In this document: positions 1 to 9,083 of the stretch, in pieces
Layout of the letters: the number at the start of each line of letters is the position of its first letter
Position numbering within the stretch: position 1 is the first letter of the stretch
Assembly (NCBI RefSeq): GCF_002754375.1
Contig: NZ_PEFF01000001.1
Location: 5,535,501 to 5,599,500 of the forward strand
Reading direction: 5' to 3'
Origin: Variovorax sp. 54
GTDB lineage: Bacteria > Pseudomonadota > Gammaproteobacteria > Burkholderiales > Burkholderiaceae_C
DNA: 64,000 nt
The notes under the pieces: generated by a model
What the model saw: the letters and a program-made list of their open reading frames with translations, nothing else
Told to the model about the DNA's origin: nothing
Databases searched by the model: none
Program-made: the position numbers and the translations under genes

Positions 1-699
1 CGCGCCGCGTTGGTCGGTGATCGGGATGGTGCCGGGCGGCAGCAGCCGTTCGGGCTGCAGCTTCTCGCAGCCCAGGCTCACGACCATCACCTCGCCGCCG
101 AAGTTCGGGTTGAGGCTGATGTTGCGCAAGGTGCGGATTGGCACGATGGCGTCGGGCGCGTCGATGGCGACGCCGCAGCCGTAGCTGTGTTCGAGCGCCA
201 CCACGTCATCGACGTGCGGGTACTTCGGCAGCAGCTCGGCCTTGATGCGTGTCACGGCAAACTCGGTCACGCCGGCCACGCACTGCACGGTCTGCGTGAT
301 GGCCAGGATGTTGCGCGTGCCCACCGAGCCGTCGGCGTTGCGGAAGCCCTCGAAGGTGTAGCCCTCGAGCGGCGGCAGGGCAGGGGGCTTGACGGTCGCG
401 ATGGGCAGGCCGTCGAGCTCGGGCGCGACCGGCATGCGCATCACGCGCTCGTGCACCCAGCTGCCGCGCGGCAGCGCCTTGAGCGCGTAGCCGATCACCA
501 CGTTGTAGCGGACGATGGCCGCACCCTCGGCCAGGTCGGTCAGCGCGACCTTGTGGCCCTGGGGCACGGTGTCGACCAGCACGAGGCCGTCGTCGAAGGC
601 CGTGCCCGTTTTGAGGCCGCCGTCGTTCGCAACGATGGCGACGTTGTCGGCCGCGTGGATGCGGATGTACAGCGGCGGTCGGGTGTTCGCATCGGCCAT
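1..699 (-). CDS. garD: Galactarate/altronate dehydratase family protein (N-terminal part, runs off the window)
   Basis: Dehydrates an aldaric acid; GarD makes 5-dehydro-4-deoxyglucarate from galactarate (meso-galactaric acid). The visible 233 codons start [15 protein letters not shown] and carry the small N-terminal SAF-type domain (about residues 8-90) followed by the start of the main domain, with [17 protein letters not shown] and the later HSYGCG segment typical of the UxaA/GarD family. The ATG at 699 is preceded by an AAGGG ribosome site. It is the last visible gene of a leftward operon, 22 bp after the TRAP large permease. UxaA altronate dehydratase is the main alternative, but the uronate dehydrogenase and lactonase in the same operon produce aldarates, which favours GarD. 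The C-terminal part lies outside the window. Confidence 0.82.
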   Translation of the reverse strand, partial: MADANTRPPLYIRIHAADNVAIVANDGGLKTGTAFDDGLVLVDTVPQGHKVALTDLAEGAAIVRYNVVIGYALKALPRGSWVHERVMRMPVAPELDGLPIATVKPPALPPLEGYTFEGFRNADGSVGTRNILAITQTVQCVAGVTEFAVTRIKAELLPKYPHVDDVVALEHSYGCGVAIDAPDAIVPIRTLRNISLNPNFGGEVMVVSLGCEKLQPERLLPPGTIPITDQRGA

Positions 700-721
700 C
701 GTGAGGCCCTTTCTTCTGTCT

Positions 722-2017
722 TTACTTCACCACCATGAACAGGCTCGGGAGCCAGGTGGAAAACGCGGGAACGAAGGTAACGACCCCGAGCGCAAAGATC
801 AATGCGCCGTAGAAGGGCCAGATGGTCTTCATCACCGTGCCCACCGACACCCCGCCGATGGCACAGCCGACGAACTGGGTGGTGCCCACGGGCGGCGTGT
901 TCAGGCCGAGCGCGCAGTTGATGAGCATCACCACGCCGAACTGCACCGAGGTCATGCCGTACTGCTGTGCAATCGGCAGGAAGATCGGCGTGCACAGCAA
1001 GATGGTCGCGGCCATGTCCAGGAAGGTGCCCAGCACGAACAGGATGATGTTGATGAGCAGGAAGATCATCCACGGCGTGGTCGTGAACTGCGACAGCATC
1101 TGGCCCGTGAGTTCGGCCACGCCGTACAGGCTGATCAGGTAGCCGAAGGTGCTCGAGATGCCGATCAGCAGCAGGATCACGCCCGTGGTGCGCACCGCCT
1201 TCGAGGCGGCCTTGATGAAGTGCTCCCACTTCAGCGTGCGGTACACGAAGATCGTGAGCGCCAGCGCATAGAGCACCGCCACCGCCGCAGATTCGGTCGC
1301 CGTGAAGATGCCCGACAGGATGCCGCCGAGGATCAGCACCACGATGAACAGGCCTGGCAATGCCGCTGCGAACGAACGTGCCACGATGTCCCAGCCCGGG
1401 AACTTGCCGGCGGGGTAGCCGCGCTTCACGGCCACGAGGTAGGCCGCTGCGAGGTTGCTGAGCGTGAGCACGGCCGCCGGCAGCAGCGCCGCCAGGATCA
1501 GCGCCGCGATCGACACCTTGCCGCCCGCGGCGAGCGAGTAAATGATGAGGTTGTGGCTCGTCGGCATCAGCGCGCCGACCAGTGCCGCGTGGGTCGTCAC
1601 GTTGACCGCGTAGTCGGCGTGATAGCCCTCCTTCTTCATCATCGGGATCATCACGGCGCCCATGGCCGAGACGTCCGCCACGGGCGAGCCCGAGACGCCG
1701 CCGAACAAGGTGCAGGCCACCACGTTCGACATGCCGAGACCTCCGCGCACGTGGCCCACGAGGTTGCGCGCAAAGTTGACGATGCGGTCCGCGATGCCGC
1801 CGTAGAGCATGAGCTCGCCGGCGAAGATGAAGAACGGAATGGCCAGGAACGAGAAGATGCCCATGCCCGAGGTCATCTGCTGGAAGCCCACCGCGAGCGG
1901 CAGGCCTTCGTACAACAGCGTGGCCAGGGCCGACAGGCCGATCGAGAACGCCACCGGCACGCCGAGCAGCAGGAACAGCGTGAACGAGAGGCAAAGAATG
2001 AGAAGAGGGGTCGTCAT
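722..2017 (-). CDS. dctM: TRAP transporter large permease (DctM family)
   Basis: Large membrane subunit (431 aa, about 12 hydrophobic helices) of a tripartite ATP-independent periplasmic transporter, the part that moves the substrate using the ion gradient. It starts [19 protein letters not shown], the usual DctM opening, and contains the family segments [15 protein letters not shown] and [17 protein letters not shown] longer upstream open frame exists, but the ATG at 2017 matches the family start and lies 8 bp after the small permease stop, so the two are translationally close. With the DctP and DctQ genes upstream it forms a complete TRAP system. Context suggests a uronate or aldarate as substrate (inference). 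Confidence 0.93.
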   Translation of the reverse strand: MTTPLLILCLSFTLFLLLGVPVAFSIGLSALATLLYEGLPLAVGFQQMTSGMGIFSFLAIPFFIFAGELMLYGGIADRIVNFARNLVGHVRGGLGMSNVVACTLFGGVSGSPVADVSAMGAVMIPMMKKEGYHADYAVNVTTHAALVGALMPTSHNLIIYSLAAGGKVSIAALILAALLPAAVLTLSNLAAAYLVAVKRGYPAGKFPGWDIVARSFAAALPGLFIVVLILGGILSGIFTATESAAVAVLYALALTIFVYRTLKWEHFIKAASKAVRTTGVILLLIGISSTFGYLISLYGVAELTGQMLSQFTTTPWMIFLLINIILFVLGTFLDMAATILLCTPIFLPIAQQYGMTSVQFGVVMLINCALGLNTPPVGTTQFVGCAIGGVSVGTVMKTIWPFYGALIFALGVVTFVPAFSTWLPSLFMVVK

Positions 2018-2025
2018 GATGAGGT

Positions 2026-2514
2026 TCAGCCCCAGGAGGGTTCGACTTCGCGGCCCTGGGCGAGCGCGATGATGTGTTCGATCGAGAACATCACGATGAG
2101 GACGCCCGACACGGTGGCGGGCACGTACTTCCAGCCTTCGGAAATCCACAGCGTGGGCAATCTGTAGTCCCACACCGATTCGGCGAGCGAGGCGCAGTTC
2201 CAGGCCATGGCCAGGCCGAAGATCAGGATCAGCACGTGGATGAGGTATTCCATCTTCAGGCGCAGCCAGTCGGGTGCGAGCACGAGGAAGGATTCAAGCC
2301 CGATGTGGCCCGCGTCGCGCACGCCCACGGCCACGCCCAGCATGGTCACGTAGAGCACCAGCAGCAGCGCGAGGCTTTCGGCCCAGGTGGGGGTGTTGTT
2401 GAGCACGTAGCGGCCGAACACCTGCCAGCTCACGGCGCAGATCACCGCGACGAGACCGAGGATGCCCAACCACATGCAGGCACGGGCGAGCGTGCGGCAA
2501 AGTTTGGTGTACAT
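2026..2514 (-). CDS. dctQ: TRAP transporter small permease (DctQ family)
   Basis: Small membrane subunit of the TRAP transporter, 162 aa with four predicted helices (about residues 13-33, 47-67, 87-107, 130-150), which is the DctQ layout. The family pattern QVFGRYVLNNTPTWAESLA after helix 1 is present. It lies between the binding protein gene and the large permease in the usual P-Q-M order. The gap to the binding protein gene (139 bp) holds a dispersed GC-rich repeat, so expression of the permeases may be set apart from the binding protein by that structure (inference). Confidence 0.92.
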   Translation of the reverse strand: MYTKLCRTLARACMWLGILGLVAVICAVSWQVFGRYVLNNTPTWAESLALLLVLYVTMLGVAVGVRDAGHIGLESFLVLAPDWLRLKMEYLIHVLILIFGLAMAWNCASLAESVWDYRLPTLWISEGWKYVPATVSGVLIVMFSIEHIIALAQGREVEPSWG

Positions 2515-2579
2515 ATTTCCAGCGCGAAAAATGGAGAGGCCCCGCCTCTTCGTGGAACACCGAGGAACCGGCTTTGCCG

Positions 2580-2650
2580 GGCCTCAGGTGTTGCCCCCGG
2601 TAGGGGGTTGGAGAAGCGACACGAAGTGCGCGAAGCCTGGGGGCGAGCCC
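2580..2650. repeat. Dispersed intergenic repeat, copy 1
   Basis: GC-rich non-coding segment with a short hairpin (GCCCCC-GGTA-GGGGGT region) followed by GCGACACGAAGTGCGCGAAGCC. A related copy in the other orientation lies at 7,499-7,608, where CCGGCTTTGCACTCGCTTCG and CGTGTCATTCGCCACCCCCC are the matching parts. Both sit between a binding-protein gene and the next gene of an uptake or catabolic operon. No protein is encoded. Confidence 0.6.
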
Positions 2651-2653
2651 TGT

Positions 2654-3631
2654 TTACTTTGTGTCCTGGACGCGCTTGACCAGGTCTTTCAGCTTCGCGT
2701 CCGTGATGAACTTGTCATACACCGGCTTCATCGCGGCCTGGAACGGGGCCTTGTCGACGTCGATGATCTCGGCGCCGCCGGCCTTCACCGTGGCCAGCGA
2801 CTTCACTTCACGCTCCTGCCACTGCTTGCGCATGTAGGGCACCGATTCCTTGGCGGCCTGGCGGATCCAGCCTTGCTCTTCGGCGGAGAGCTTGTCCCAC
2901 GCGCGCTTGGAGAACAGCAGCATCTCGGGCGCCATCGAGTGCTCGGTCTTGCTGTAGTACTTGGCGACCTCGAAGGCGCGCGCGCTTTCGTAGGTGGGGT
3001 AGTTGTTTTCTGCGGCATCGATGAGGCCGGTCTTCAGGCCGGTGTAGACCTCGCCCATGGGCATCGGCGTGGCGTTGGCGCCCATGGCTTCGAGCATCGA
3101 TACCCACAGGTCGGACTGCTGCACGCGGACCTTCAGGCCCTTCATGTCGGCGAAGGTGCGCACGGGCTTCTTGGCCGTGAACATCGAGCGCGCGCCGCTG
3201 TCGTAGTAGGCCAGGCCCACGAAGCCCTGCTTCTCGCACGACTTCAGGATTTCTTCGCCGATCGGGCCGTCGAGCACCTTGTGCAGGTGTTCGACCGAAC
3301 GGAACAGGAAGGGCATGGTCGGCACCTGCGTCTCGGCGCAGATGTTGTTCATGGGCGCGATGTTCACGCGCACCATCTGCAGCGCGCCGATCTTGGTCTG
3401 CTCGATCGTGTCCTTCTCGTTGCCGAGCGCGCTGTTGTTGAAGACCTTGATGCTGTGCTTGCCCCCGGACAACGCCTTGAGCCGTTCGCTCATGAACTTC
3501 ACGGCGGTCACCGTGGGGTAGTCGTCGGGGTGGATGTCGGCCGAGCGGAACTCGGTGGCGCCTGCAGCCAGCGTGGTCAACGCGGCCGCAGCGCCGGCAG
3601 CAAGTGCGATGAGTGTCTTGTAGAGCTTCAT
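2654..3631 (-). CDS. dctP: TRAP transporter substrate-binding protein (DctP family)
   Basis: Periplasmic binding protein (325 aa) that delivers the substrate to the DctQM permease. A Sec signal peptide is clear ([20 protein letters not shown], cleavage after LAAGA-type residues). The DctP domain follows; the segment [21 protein letters not shown] holds the conserved arginine (KVRVQ) that binds the substrate carboxylate in this family, and [20 protein letters not shown] is the usual later motif. The ATG at 3631 is chosen because it starts the signal peptide. It lies 44 bp downstream of the lactonase gene in the same operon. Homology to uronate-type TRAP binding proteins is my inference from context; the ligand is not read from sequence. 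Confidence 0.92.
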   Translation of the reverse strand: MKLYKTLIALAAGAAAALTTLAAGATEFRSADIHPDDYPTVTAVKFMSERLKALSGGKHSIKVFNNSALGNEKDTIEQTKIGALQMVRVNIAPMNNICAETQVPTMPFLFRSVEHLHKVLDGPIGEEILKSCEKQGFVGLAYYDSGARSMFTAKKPVRTFADMKGLKVRVQQSDLWVSMLEAMGANATPMPMGEVYTGLKTGLIDAAENNYPTYESARAFEVAKYYSKTEHSMAPEMLLFSKRAWDKLSAEEQGWIRQAAKESVPYMRKQWQEREVKSLATVKAGGAEIIDVDKAPFQAAMKPVYDKFITDAKLKDLVKRVQDTK

Positions 3632-3675
3632 TTGTCTCGTCCTCTTGGTGGTTGTCGTAAACAGAAAGAAAGGGG

Positions 3676-4566
3676 TCAGCCGCCGAACGCCGGCTCGGGC
3701 ACGCCGGCCACGCCGGGCCGCAGCGCGAACACGCCGCCGGCCAGCGGCTGGTCCGACAGGTCGATGCCGCCGGGGCGGATCGAGGTGACGAACAGCGTGT
3801 CGAGGTTTGCGCCGCCGAAGGCGCACATGGCGGGCTTCTTCACCGGCACGGCGAGCGAGCGGTCGAGCCGGCCGTCGGGCGTGAAGCGGTGCACCAGGCC
3901 GGCGTCGTTGCCGCAGATCCAGTAGCAGCCGTCGACGTCCATCGCCGCGCCGTCGGGGCGGCCGGGCAGGGGCTGCATGTCGATGAACAGGCGCCGGTGG
4001 TGGGGCGTGCCGGTGTCGGTGTCGTAGTCGAAGGCCCAGACGGCCTGCACGCTCGGGTGCGAGTCCGACAGGTACATCGTGCGGCCGTCGGGGCTGAAGG
4101 CCAGGCCGTTGGGCACGATCAGGTCGTCGAGCTTCAGGGCGGCGCCGTCGTCGCCGGGGCCGTAGCTGTAAAGACGGCCGACGCGTGCGCCGGCGGCCAT
4201 GTCGAGCAGCATCGTGCCGGCCCAGAAGCGGCCCTGCCGGTCGCAGCGGCCGTCGTTGAAGCGCATGCCCGGCGCGGCGTGCGCCACTGGCGCGAGCGGC
4301 GTGGCCGCGAGCGTGCCGTCGGTGCGCGGGCGCAGCGAGAACAGGCCGCTTTCCATGCCGGCGATCCACTCGCCGAGTTGGTCGGCGCGGGGTGCGATGC
4401 AGGCGATCATTTCATCGGCCTGCCACGTCGCATGGCCTTCGCCGGCGTGCCAGCGGTTGAGCGTGCGCGCGGGAATGTCGACCCAGTAGAGCGCCTGCTG
4501 CGCGGCCAGCCACACCGGGCTTTCGCCCGTGCCGTTGCGCGCGTCGAGAACGAGGTCGGCTTGCAT
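3676..4566 (-). CDS. SMP-30/gluconolactonase/LRE family lactonase
   Basis: Six-bladed beta-propeller lactonase (296 aa). Family marks visible are [19 protein letters not shown] near the N terminus (the metal-ligand Glu), [19 protein letters not shown] around residues 100-120, and [18 protein letters not shown] around 150-170, which holds the metal-binding Asn and the catalytic-loop Asp. In this operon it most likely opens the galactaro- or glucaro-lactone produced by the uronate dehydrogenase 17 bp upstream, giving the free aldarate for dehydration. Arabinono- or gluconolactonase would be the alternative use. The ATG at 4566 (MQADLVL) fits the family start; the upstream frame extension has no family similarity. 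Confidence 0.9.
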   Translation of the reverse strand: MQADLVLDARNGTGESPVWLAAQQALYWVDIPARTLNRWHAGEGHATWQADEMIACIAPRADQLGEWIAGMESGLFSLRPRTDGTLAATPLAPVAHAAPGMRFNDGRCDRQGRFWAGTMLLDMAAGARVGRLYSYGPGDDGAALKLDDLIVPNGLAFSPDGRTMYLSDSHPSVQAVWAFDYDTDTGTPHHRRLFIDMQPLPGRPDGAAMDVDGCYWICGNDAGLVHRFTPDGRLDRSLAVPVKKPAMCAFGGANLDTLFVTSIRPGGIDLSDQPLAGGVFALRPGVAGVPEPAFGG

Positions 4567-4583
4567 GTCGTGGTGCTGCGCGT

Positions 4584-5408
4584 TCAGTCGCCGAACGGGC
4601 CTTGAGCAGTGAACGCGCCGCCCTGGTAGATGGCGTTCGGGTCGGTGGGCGCCACCTTCGGCTGCGCCTCGACCTTGTCGCGGAACACCTCGGAGCTGTC
4701 TTGCGGCACGAAGCCCAGGTGCGCGGCGGCGGCGTTGTTCCACCACAGGTCGCGGTTGGCCGACATGCCGTAGACCACCGTGTGCTTCACGTCGGGCGTG
4801 AAGAGCGACTTTTCGATCAGCGCCGTGAGGTCGCGGTAGCTGAGCCAGGTGCTCATCATGCGGCGGTTGAGCGGCTCGGGGAACGACGAGCCGATGCGGA
4901 TGCTCACCGTTTCGATGGCCCAGCGGTCGAAGTAGAACTGCGCCATGTCTTCGCCGAAAGACTTCGACAGGCCGTAGTAGCCGTCGGGCCGGCGCGCGGC
5001 GTGCGCGTCGATGTGCTCGTCTTGTTTGTAGAAGCCGATCACGTGGTTCGAGCTGGCGAACACCACGCGCTTCACGCCGTGGCGGCGCGCGGCCTCGTAC
5101 AGATTGAACACGCCCTTGATGTTGGCTTCGAGCACTTCTTCGAAAGGGCGCTCGACCGACACGCCGCCGAAATGGGCGATGGCGTCGCAGCCGGCCACCA
5201 GCGCGTCGACCGCGGCCTTGTCGGACAGGTTGCAGGGCACGACTTCTTCGTGCGCGCCCGTGGCCGGCGCGATGTCGGCGATGTCGGAGAGGCGGATCAC
5301 GTTCGCAAACGGTGCGAGCCGTTCGCGCAGCACGCGGCCCAGGCCGCCGGCGGCGCCGGTCAGCAGCAAGCGGCCGAGTGGGGAGGAGGGGGCTTCAGGC
5401 GTCGACAT
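4584..5408 (-). CDS. udh: Uronate dehydrogenase (NAD-dependent epimerase/dehydratase fold)
   Basis: Oxidises D-galacturonate or D-glucuronate to the aldaro-lactone with NAD+ (EC 1.1.1.203). The 274-aa length is that of known bacterial Udh. The Rossmann motif GAAGGLG is at about residues 18-24; the catalytic Tyr-Lys pair is in YYGLSKSFGED; FASSNHVIGFY gives the conserved Ser region. It is the first gene of the leftward operon with the lactonase, TRAP system and galactarate dehydratase, facing the GntR regulator gene across a 97-bp shared promoter region. Other extended-SDR sugar epimerases share the fold, but the context and SNHVIGFY segment favour Udh. Confidence 0.88.
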   Translation of the reverse strand: MSTPEAPSSPLGRLLLTGAAGGLGRVLRERLAPFANVIRLSDIADIAPATGAHEEVVPCNLSDKAAVDALVAGCDAIAHFGGVSVERPFEEVLEANIKGVFNLYEAARRHGVKRVVFASSNHVIGFYKQDEHIDAHAARRPDGYYGLSKSFGEDMAQFYFDRWAIETVSIRIGSSFPEPLNRRMMSTWLSYRDLTALIEKSLFTPDVKHTVVYGMSANRDLWWNNAAAAHLGFVPQDSSEVFRDKVEAQPKVAPTDPNAIYQGGAFTAQGPFGD

Positions 5409-5473
5409 GTCTTCGGGATGTGTGATGGGAAGCGGAGGGAGTGGACAACTGTGTCACCGTTTTTAGGTGATAA

Positions 5474-5494
5474 GTTATCTGTTGTCGTACAACT
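5474..5494 (+). promoter_or_regulatory. Candidate GntR/FadR-type operator in the udh-gntR divergent promoter
   Basis: A 21-bp element of the form GTTATC-N5-TCGTACAACT. Its core TTGTCGTACAA (5,482-5,492) fits the FadR-subfamily operator pattern TNGTNNNACNA, and a second short palindrome GATAAGTTATC overlaps at 5,469-5,479. An 18/21 match in the opposite orientation lies at 6,426-6,446 before the next operon. It sits 12 bp before the regulator start, which suggests autoregulation and control of udh. Confidence 0.6.
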
Positions 5495-5505
5495 GTGAGG
5501 GGATT

Positions 5506-6378
5506 ATGATCGTCGCCATGGCCCCAACGATTGCGGGTAATCCCGAAGTTCAGAAAACGACCGCCGACAACCCGGCGGGAAGCGCCGCCTTCGTGGGGCG
5601 GCCGCGCCAGCGCGCGCGCGGCCTGGCGCACGGGCTGGTGGAAGACCTGGGCGAGAAGATCCGCAGCCAGTCGCTGCGGCCGGGCGACAAGCTGCCGACC
5701 GAGTCGGCCATCATGCAAGCCTATGGCGTGAGCCGCACCGTGGTGCGCGAGGCGCTGTCGAAGCTGCAGGCGGGCGGGCTGGTCGAGACGTTGCACGGCG
5801 TGGGCACCTTCGTGCTGCAGCCGCGTCCGGGCGGCATGGGCGGTGTGTTCCGCCTCGATCCCGGCGAGATCGCAACCTCGGTCGACGTGCTCGCCGTGCT
5901 CGAGCTGCGCATCAGCCTGGAGACCGAATCCGCCGGGCTGGCCGCGAGCCGGCGCACCGACGAGCAGCTGGTCGCGATGCGCCAGGCGCTCGACGCGTTC
6001 GAGCAGAACGTCACGGTGGGCGGCGACACCGTGGCGCCCGATTTCGCTTTCCACCTGGAGATCGCGCAGTCGACCGGCAACCCCTATTTCGCCGACATCA
6101 TGCGGCACCTGGGCACGACGATCATCCCGCGCACGCGCATCAGCGCGATCCGCGTGCAGGACGGCAGCTACCTGAGCCGCGTGAACCGCGAGCACGAAGA
6201 AATCTACGCGGCCATCGCGCGCCGCGACCCCGAGTCGGCACGCGCCGCGATGCGCATCCACCTGACCAACAGCCGCGAGCGGCTGCGCATGGCGCAGGAA
6301 GCCGCGCAACAGCAAAAAGCCAAGGCGGAGGCGGCCGGCAACGGCGCCGCTTCGTCCGACAACACCCCTTCGCGCTGA
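5506..6378 (+). CDS. GntR-family regulator, FadR/FCD subgroup (probable uronate/aldarate regulator)
   Basis: DNA-binding regulator, 290 aa from the ATG at 5506. The winged helix spans about residues 45-105 (LVEDLGEKIRSQSLRPGDKLPTE and YGVSRTVVREAL), followed by an all-helical FCD ligand domain. Candidate metal-binding residues of the FCD domain are the Asp and His in DFAFHLEIAQ, the His in NREHEEIY and the His in MRIHLTNSRE. The start is uncertain: ATG 5506 has GAGGGG only 4 bp upstream, ATG 5518 is also possible, and 5467 would include the operator. UxuR/ExuR/GudR-like regulators of sugar acids belong to this subgroup. It lies between the two arms of the uronate cluster and shares the operator motif with both (inference on targets). 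Confidence 0.85.
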   Translation: MIVAMAPTIAGNPEVQKTTADNPAGSAAFVGRPRQRARGLAHGLVEDLGEKIRSQSLRPGDKLPTESAIMQAYGVSRTVVREALSKLQAGGLVETLHGVGTFVLQPRPGGMGGVFRLDPGEIATSVDVLAVLELRISLETESAGLAASRRTDEQLVAMRQALDAFEQNVTVGGDTVAPDFAFHLEIAQSTGNPYFADIMRHLGTTIIPRTRISAIRVQDGSYLSRVNREHEEIYAAIARRDPESARAAMRIHLTNSRERLRMAQEAAQQQKAKAEAAGNGAASSDNTPSR

Positions 6379-6425
6379 GTTCGCCCTGAGTTTTCAGGGC
6401 CCAAGTCTGGACAAGCTGATTTTCT

Positions 6426-6446
6426 AGTTGTACGATGACTGATAAC
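6426..6446 (-). promoter_or_regulatory. Second candidate GntR operator, before the rightward catabolic operon
   Basis: Read on the minus strand this 21-bp element again gives GTTATC-N5-TCGTACAACT, differing from the 5,474-5,494 element at 3 positions, all within the inner spacer. It lies 55 bp upstream of the first Bug-protein gene, in the expected promoter area. One half of the FadR-type core (ACAA) is kept, the other half is weaker. Confidence 0.55.
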
Positions 6447-6501
6447 ATGCGACGCCATCGCGGCCACGCATGCCTGCATCGAACTTCAGGAGACAGCCCC
6501 C

Positions 6502-7491
6502 ATGACCGTCAACCGACGCGGCGCGCTCGGCGCCGCCCTCGCCACCACACTGGCCGCCAGCCTGCCCTTGCACGCATTCGCGCAAGGGGCGGGCGGCAAT
6601 TGGCCTTCCAAACCCATCCGTTTGATCGTGCCGTACCCGCCGGGCGGCTCGTCGGACATCATTGCGCGCGCCATCGGCCAGCCGCTGTCCGAAGCGCTGG
6701 GCCAGCCCGTGGTCATCGAGAACCGCGCGGGCGCCAACGGCAACCTCGGCGCCGACATGCTGGCCAAGGCGCCGGGCGACGGCCACACGCTCATGCTGTG
6801 CGACCTCGGCGCGCTGGCCATCAGTCCGTCGCTGTACCCCAAGCTGCCCTTCGACCCGTCGAAGGACCTGCGCAGCGTGGCCATGCTGGCCTACTCGCCG
6901 CACCTGCTGGTGGTGCACCCCTCGGTGCAGGCGAACACGCTGAAGGAACTGGTCGAGCTGTCGAAGAAGAGCGACCTCAACTTCGCCGTCACCGCCAGCG
7001 GCAGCACCGCGCACCTGGCCGGCGTCGAGTTGCAGCGCAAGAGCGGCGCCAAGTGGGAATACGTGCCCTACAAGGGCGGCGTGCAGGCCGTGCTCGACAC
7101 CGTCGCCGGCCAGACGCAGGTGCTCATGAACGGCATGCTGGCCACGTACCCGCATGTGCAGAGCGGCAAGCTCAAGCTCATCGCGGTGTCGAAGTCGACG
7201 CGCATGCCGCTGATCGGCAACGTGCCGACCATCGCGGAGCAGGGCGTTCCCGGCTACGAGTCGGGCACATGGCAGGGCGTGGTCGCGGCGCGCGGCACCC
7301 CTGACGCGGTGATCGCCCGGCTCAACAAGGAACTGGTCCGCATCATCCGCACGCCCGACATCCGGGCGCGCCTGGCGGGGCAGGGCGCCGAGGTCGTGAC
7401 CATGACCGCGCCCGAGCAGGACCAGTTCTTCGCCAAGGAGCGCGCGCGCTGGGCGCAAGTGATCCAGCAGGCCAACCTGAAGCTCGACTAG
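6502..7491 (+). CDS. Bug/TctC-family tripartite tricarboxylate binding protein 1
   Basis: Periplasmic binding protein of 329 aa, family Bug (TctC-like). It has a signal peptide with twin Arg (NRRGALGAALATTLAASLPLHAFAQ, cleavage near residue 27), then the family start PSKPIRLIVPYPPGGSSDIIARAIGQ, the VIENRAGANGNLGAD segment and VPYKGGVQAVLDTVAGQ. A CAGGAGAC ribosome site precedes the ATG. It opens the rightward arm of the uronate cluster, so a sugar-acid ligand is plausible, but Bug proteins bind very varied carboxylates. No tctA/tctB permease genes lie in the window, so it is an orphan, as is common in this bacterial group. Confidence 0.92.
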   Translation: MTVNRRGALGAALATTLAASLPLHAFAQGAGGNWPSKPIRLIVPYPPGGSSDIIARAIGQPLSEALGQPVVIENRAGANGNLGADMLAKAPGDGHTLMLCDLGALAISPSLYPKLPFDPSKDLRSVAMLAYSPHLLVVHPSVQANTLKELVELSKKSDLNFAVTASGSTAHLAGVELQRKSGAKWEYVPYKGGVQAVLDTVAGQTQVLMNGMLATYPHVQSGKLKLIAVSKSTRMPLIGNVPTIAEQGVPGYESGTWQGVVAARGTPDAVIARLNKELVRIIRTPDIRARLAGQGAEVVTMTAPEQDQFFAKERARWAQVIQQANLKLD

Positions 7492-7498
7492 TCATGTG

Positions 7499-7608
7499 GG
7501 CCCCCCGGCTTTGCACTCGCTTCGCTCCGTGTCATTCGCCACCCCCCGAGGGGGAGGCGCGGCTCGCCTTGGGGCGGCCCGGCGGCGGCCGCCTCCCCGC
7601 TCCCTGAA
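7499..7608. repeat. Dispersed intergenic repeat, copy 2 (inverted relative to copy 1)
   Basis: The 150-bp gap between the Bug gene and kdgD is filled mostly by this GC-rich element. It contains CCACCCCCCGAGGGGGAGG, a strong hairpin, and CGTGTCATTCGCC, which matches the reverse complement of the copy at 2,580-2,650. It probably marks a partial transcription stop or RNA-stabilising structure within the operon (inference). Confidence 0.6.
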
Positions 7609-7641
7609 TTTTTTCCTTTTACTTTTTTATTGGAATCTCCG

Positions 7642-8553
7642 ATGAACCCGCAAGAACTCAAGACCATCATGGGCTCCGGCCTGCTCTCGTTCCCGCTGAC
7701 CGACTTCGACAGCAACGGCGACTTCCACAAGAAGGGCTACATCGAGCGCCTCGAATGGCTGGCGCCCTACGGCGCGAGCGCGCTGTTCGCCGCGGGCGGC
7801 ACGGGCGAGTTCTTCTCGCTGACGGGTGAGGAGTACCCCGAGATCATCCAGACCGCGGTCGACACCTGCCGCGGCGTGGTGCCGATCATTGCCGGCGCCG
7901 GCGGCCCGACGCGCTTTGCCATTCAATGCGCGCAAGCCGCAGAGAAGGCCGGCGCGCACGGCATCCTGCTGCTGCCGCACTACCTCACCGAAGCCGGCCA
8001 GGAAGGCCTGGCCGCGCATGTCGAGGCCGTGTGCAAGAGCGTGAAGTTCGGCGTGATCGTCTACAACCGCGCCTCGAGCCGCCTCAAGCCCGACACGCTG
8101 GCCCGCCTGGCCGAGCGCAACCCGAACCTCGTCGGCTTCAAGGACGGCGTGGGCGACATCGAAGCGATGGTCGCGATCTTCCAGAAGATGGGCGACCGCT
8201 TCGCCTACCTGGGTGGCCTGCCGACGGCCGAGGTCTATGCCGCGGCCTACAAGGCGATGGGCACGCCCGTGTACTCGTCGGCGGTCTTCAACTTCATTCC
8301 GAAGACGGCGATGGATTTCTATCACGCGGTCGCCAACGACGACATGGCCACGCAGCACCACCTGCTGAAGAACTTCTTCATGCCCTACCTCGAGCTGCGC
8401 AACCGCGTGCCCGGCTACGCCGTGAGCATCGTGAAGGCCGGCGCCAAGCTCGTCGGCCACGACGCCGGCCCCGTGCGCGCGCCGCTGACCGACCTGAAGC
8501 CCGACGAGATGGACGCGCTGAAGGCGCTCATCGACACGCTCGGCCCGCAGTAA
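7642..8553 (+). CDS. kdgD: 5-dehydro-4-deoxyglucarate dehydratase
   Basis: DapA-superfamily lyase (303 aa) that decarboxylates and dehydrates 5-dehydro-4-deoxyglucarate to 2-oxoglutarate semialdehyde (EC 4.2.1.41). The N-terminal [13 protein letters not shown] and [16 protein letters not shown] are typical of KdgD. The Schiff-base lysine is in VGFKDGVGD (about residue 180), and the partner tyrosine is in [10 protein letters not shown] (about residue 145). The ATG at 7642 with GGA 7 bp upstream is preferred to the TTG 12 bp earlier. This is the common step that drains the products of both galactarate and glucarate dehydratases found in the cluster. Confidence 0.93.
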   Translation: MNPQELKTIMGSGLLSFPLTDFDSNGDFHKKGYIERLEWLAPYGASALFAAGGTGEFFSLTGEEYPEIIQTAVDTCRGVVPIIAGAGGPTRFAIQCAQAAEKAGAHGILLLPHYLTEAGQEGLAAHVEAVCKSVKFGVIVYNRASSRLKPDTLARLAERNPNLVGFKDGVGDIEAMVAIFQKMGDRFAYLGGLPTAEVYAAAYKAMGTPVYSSAVFNFIPKTAMDFYHAVANDDMATQHHLLKNFFMPYLELRNRVPGYAVSIVKAGAKLVGHDAGPVRAPLTDLKPDEMDALKALIDTLGPQ

Positions 8554-8607
8554 GCAGGCACTGATCGCAGTAGTCGACCGCACCACAGAACAACAGGAGA
8601 CAACGAC

Positions 8608-9069
8608 ATGCTCATCAGAAAATTCTTCCTCGCCGCCGCAGCGACCGCCGTGTTCGCAGGCTGCGCCGCCAGCGGTGGCAGCAGCAGCGGCGGTGCATCG
8701 GCCGAACCGGCAGTGGCCGCGGCCGCCGAGCGGCTGCGCATCGCCATGGTCGACCCGACGCCTGCCGCGCTGCGCGCGCTGGTGGCCGACGACCTGAGCT
8801 ACGGTCATTCGGGCGGCAAGGTCGACACGCAGGCCAGCTTCATCAGCGACCTGCTCGACCGCAAGTCGGACTTCGTGACCATCGCGATCACCGACCAGAC
8901 CATCAAGGTGGTCGACGGAAACACCGCCATCGTGCGTCACACGCTCACGGCCGACACCAACGACTCGGGCAAGCCCGGCAAGGTTGCGCTGAAGATCCTC
9001 GGCGTCTGGCACAAGCAGGGCGGCGAGTGGAAGCTGCTCGCGCGCCAGGCCGTTCGCCTTCCTTCCTGA
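8608..9069 (+). CDS. Small lipoprotein with SnoaL/NTF2-like (DUF4440-type) domain
   Basis: 153-aa protein with a lipoprotein signal (AAATAVFAGCAASGG; the Cys is at residue 19) and a Ser/Gly linker, so it should be a lipid-anchored periplasmic protein. The rest has the pattern of the NTF2-like fold: AAAERLRIAMVDPTPAALRALVADDLSYGHSGG, then ITDQTIKVVDGNTAIVRHTL and HKQGGEWKLLARQAV. This family includes small binding or isomerase domains with no single function. An AGGAGAC ribosome site is clear. It lies inside the uronate operon between kdgD and the second Bug gene (14 bp before it), so it may serve the same pathway, but I cannot name its role. Confidence 0.78.
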   Translation: MLIRKFFLAAAATAVFAGCAASGGSSSGGASAEPAVAAAAERLRIAMVDPTPAALRALVADDLSYGHSGGKVDTQASFISDLLDRKSDFVTIAITDQTIKVVDGNTAIVRHTLTADTNDSGKPGKVALKILGVWHKQGGEWKLLARQAVRLPS

Positions 9070-9083
9070 TCGGACCACCGCTG

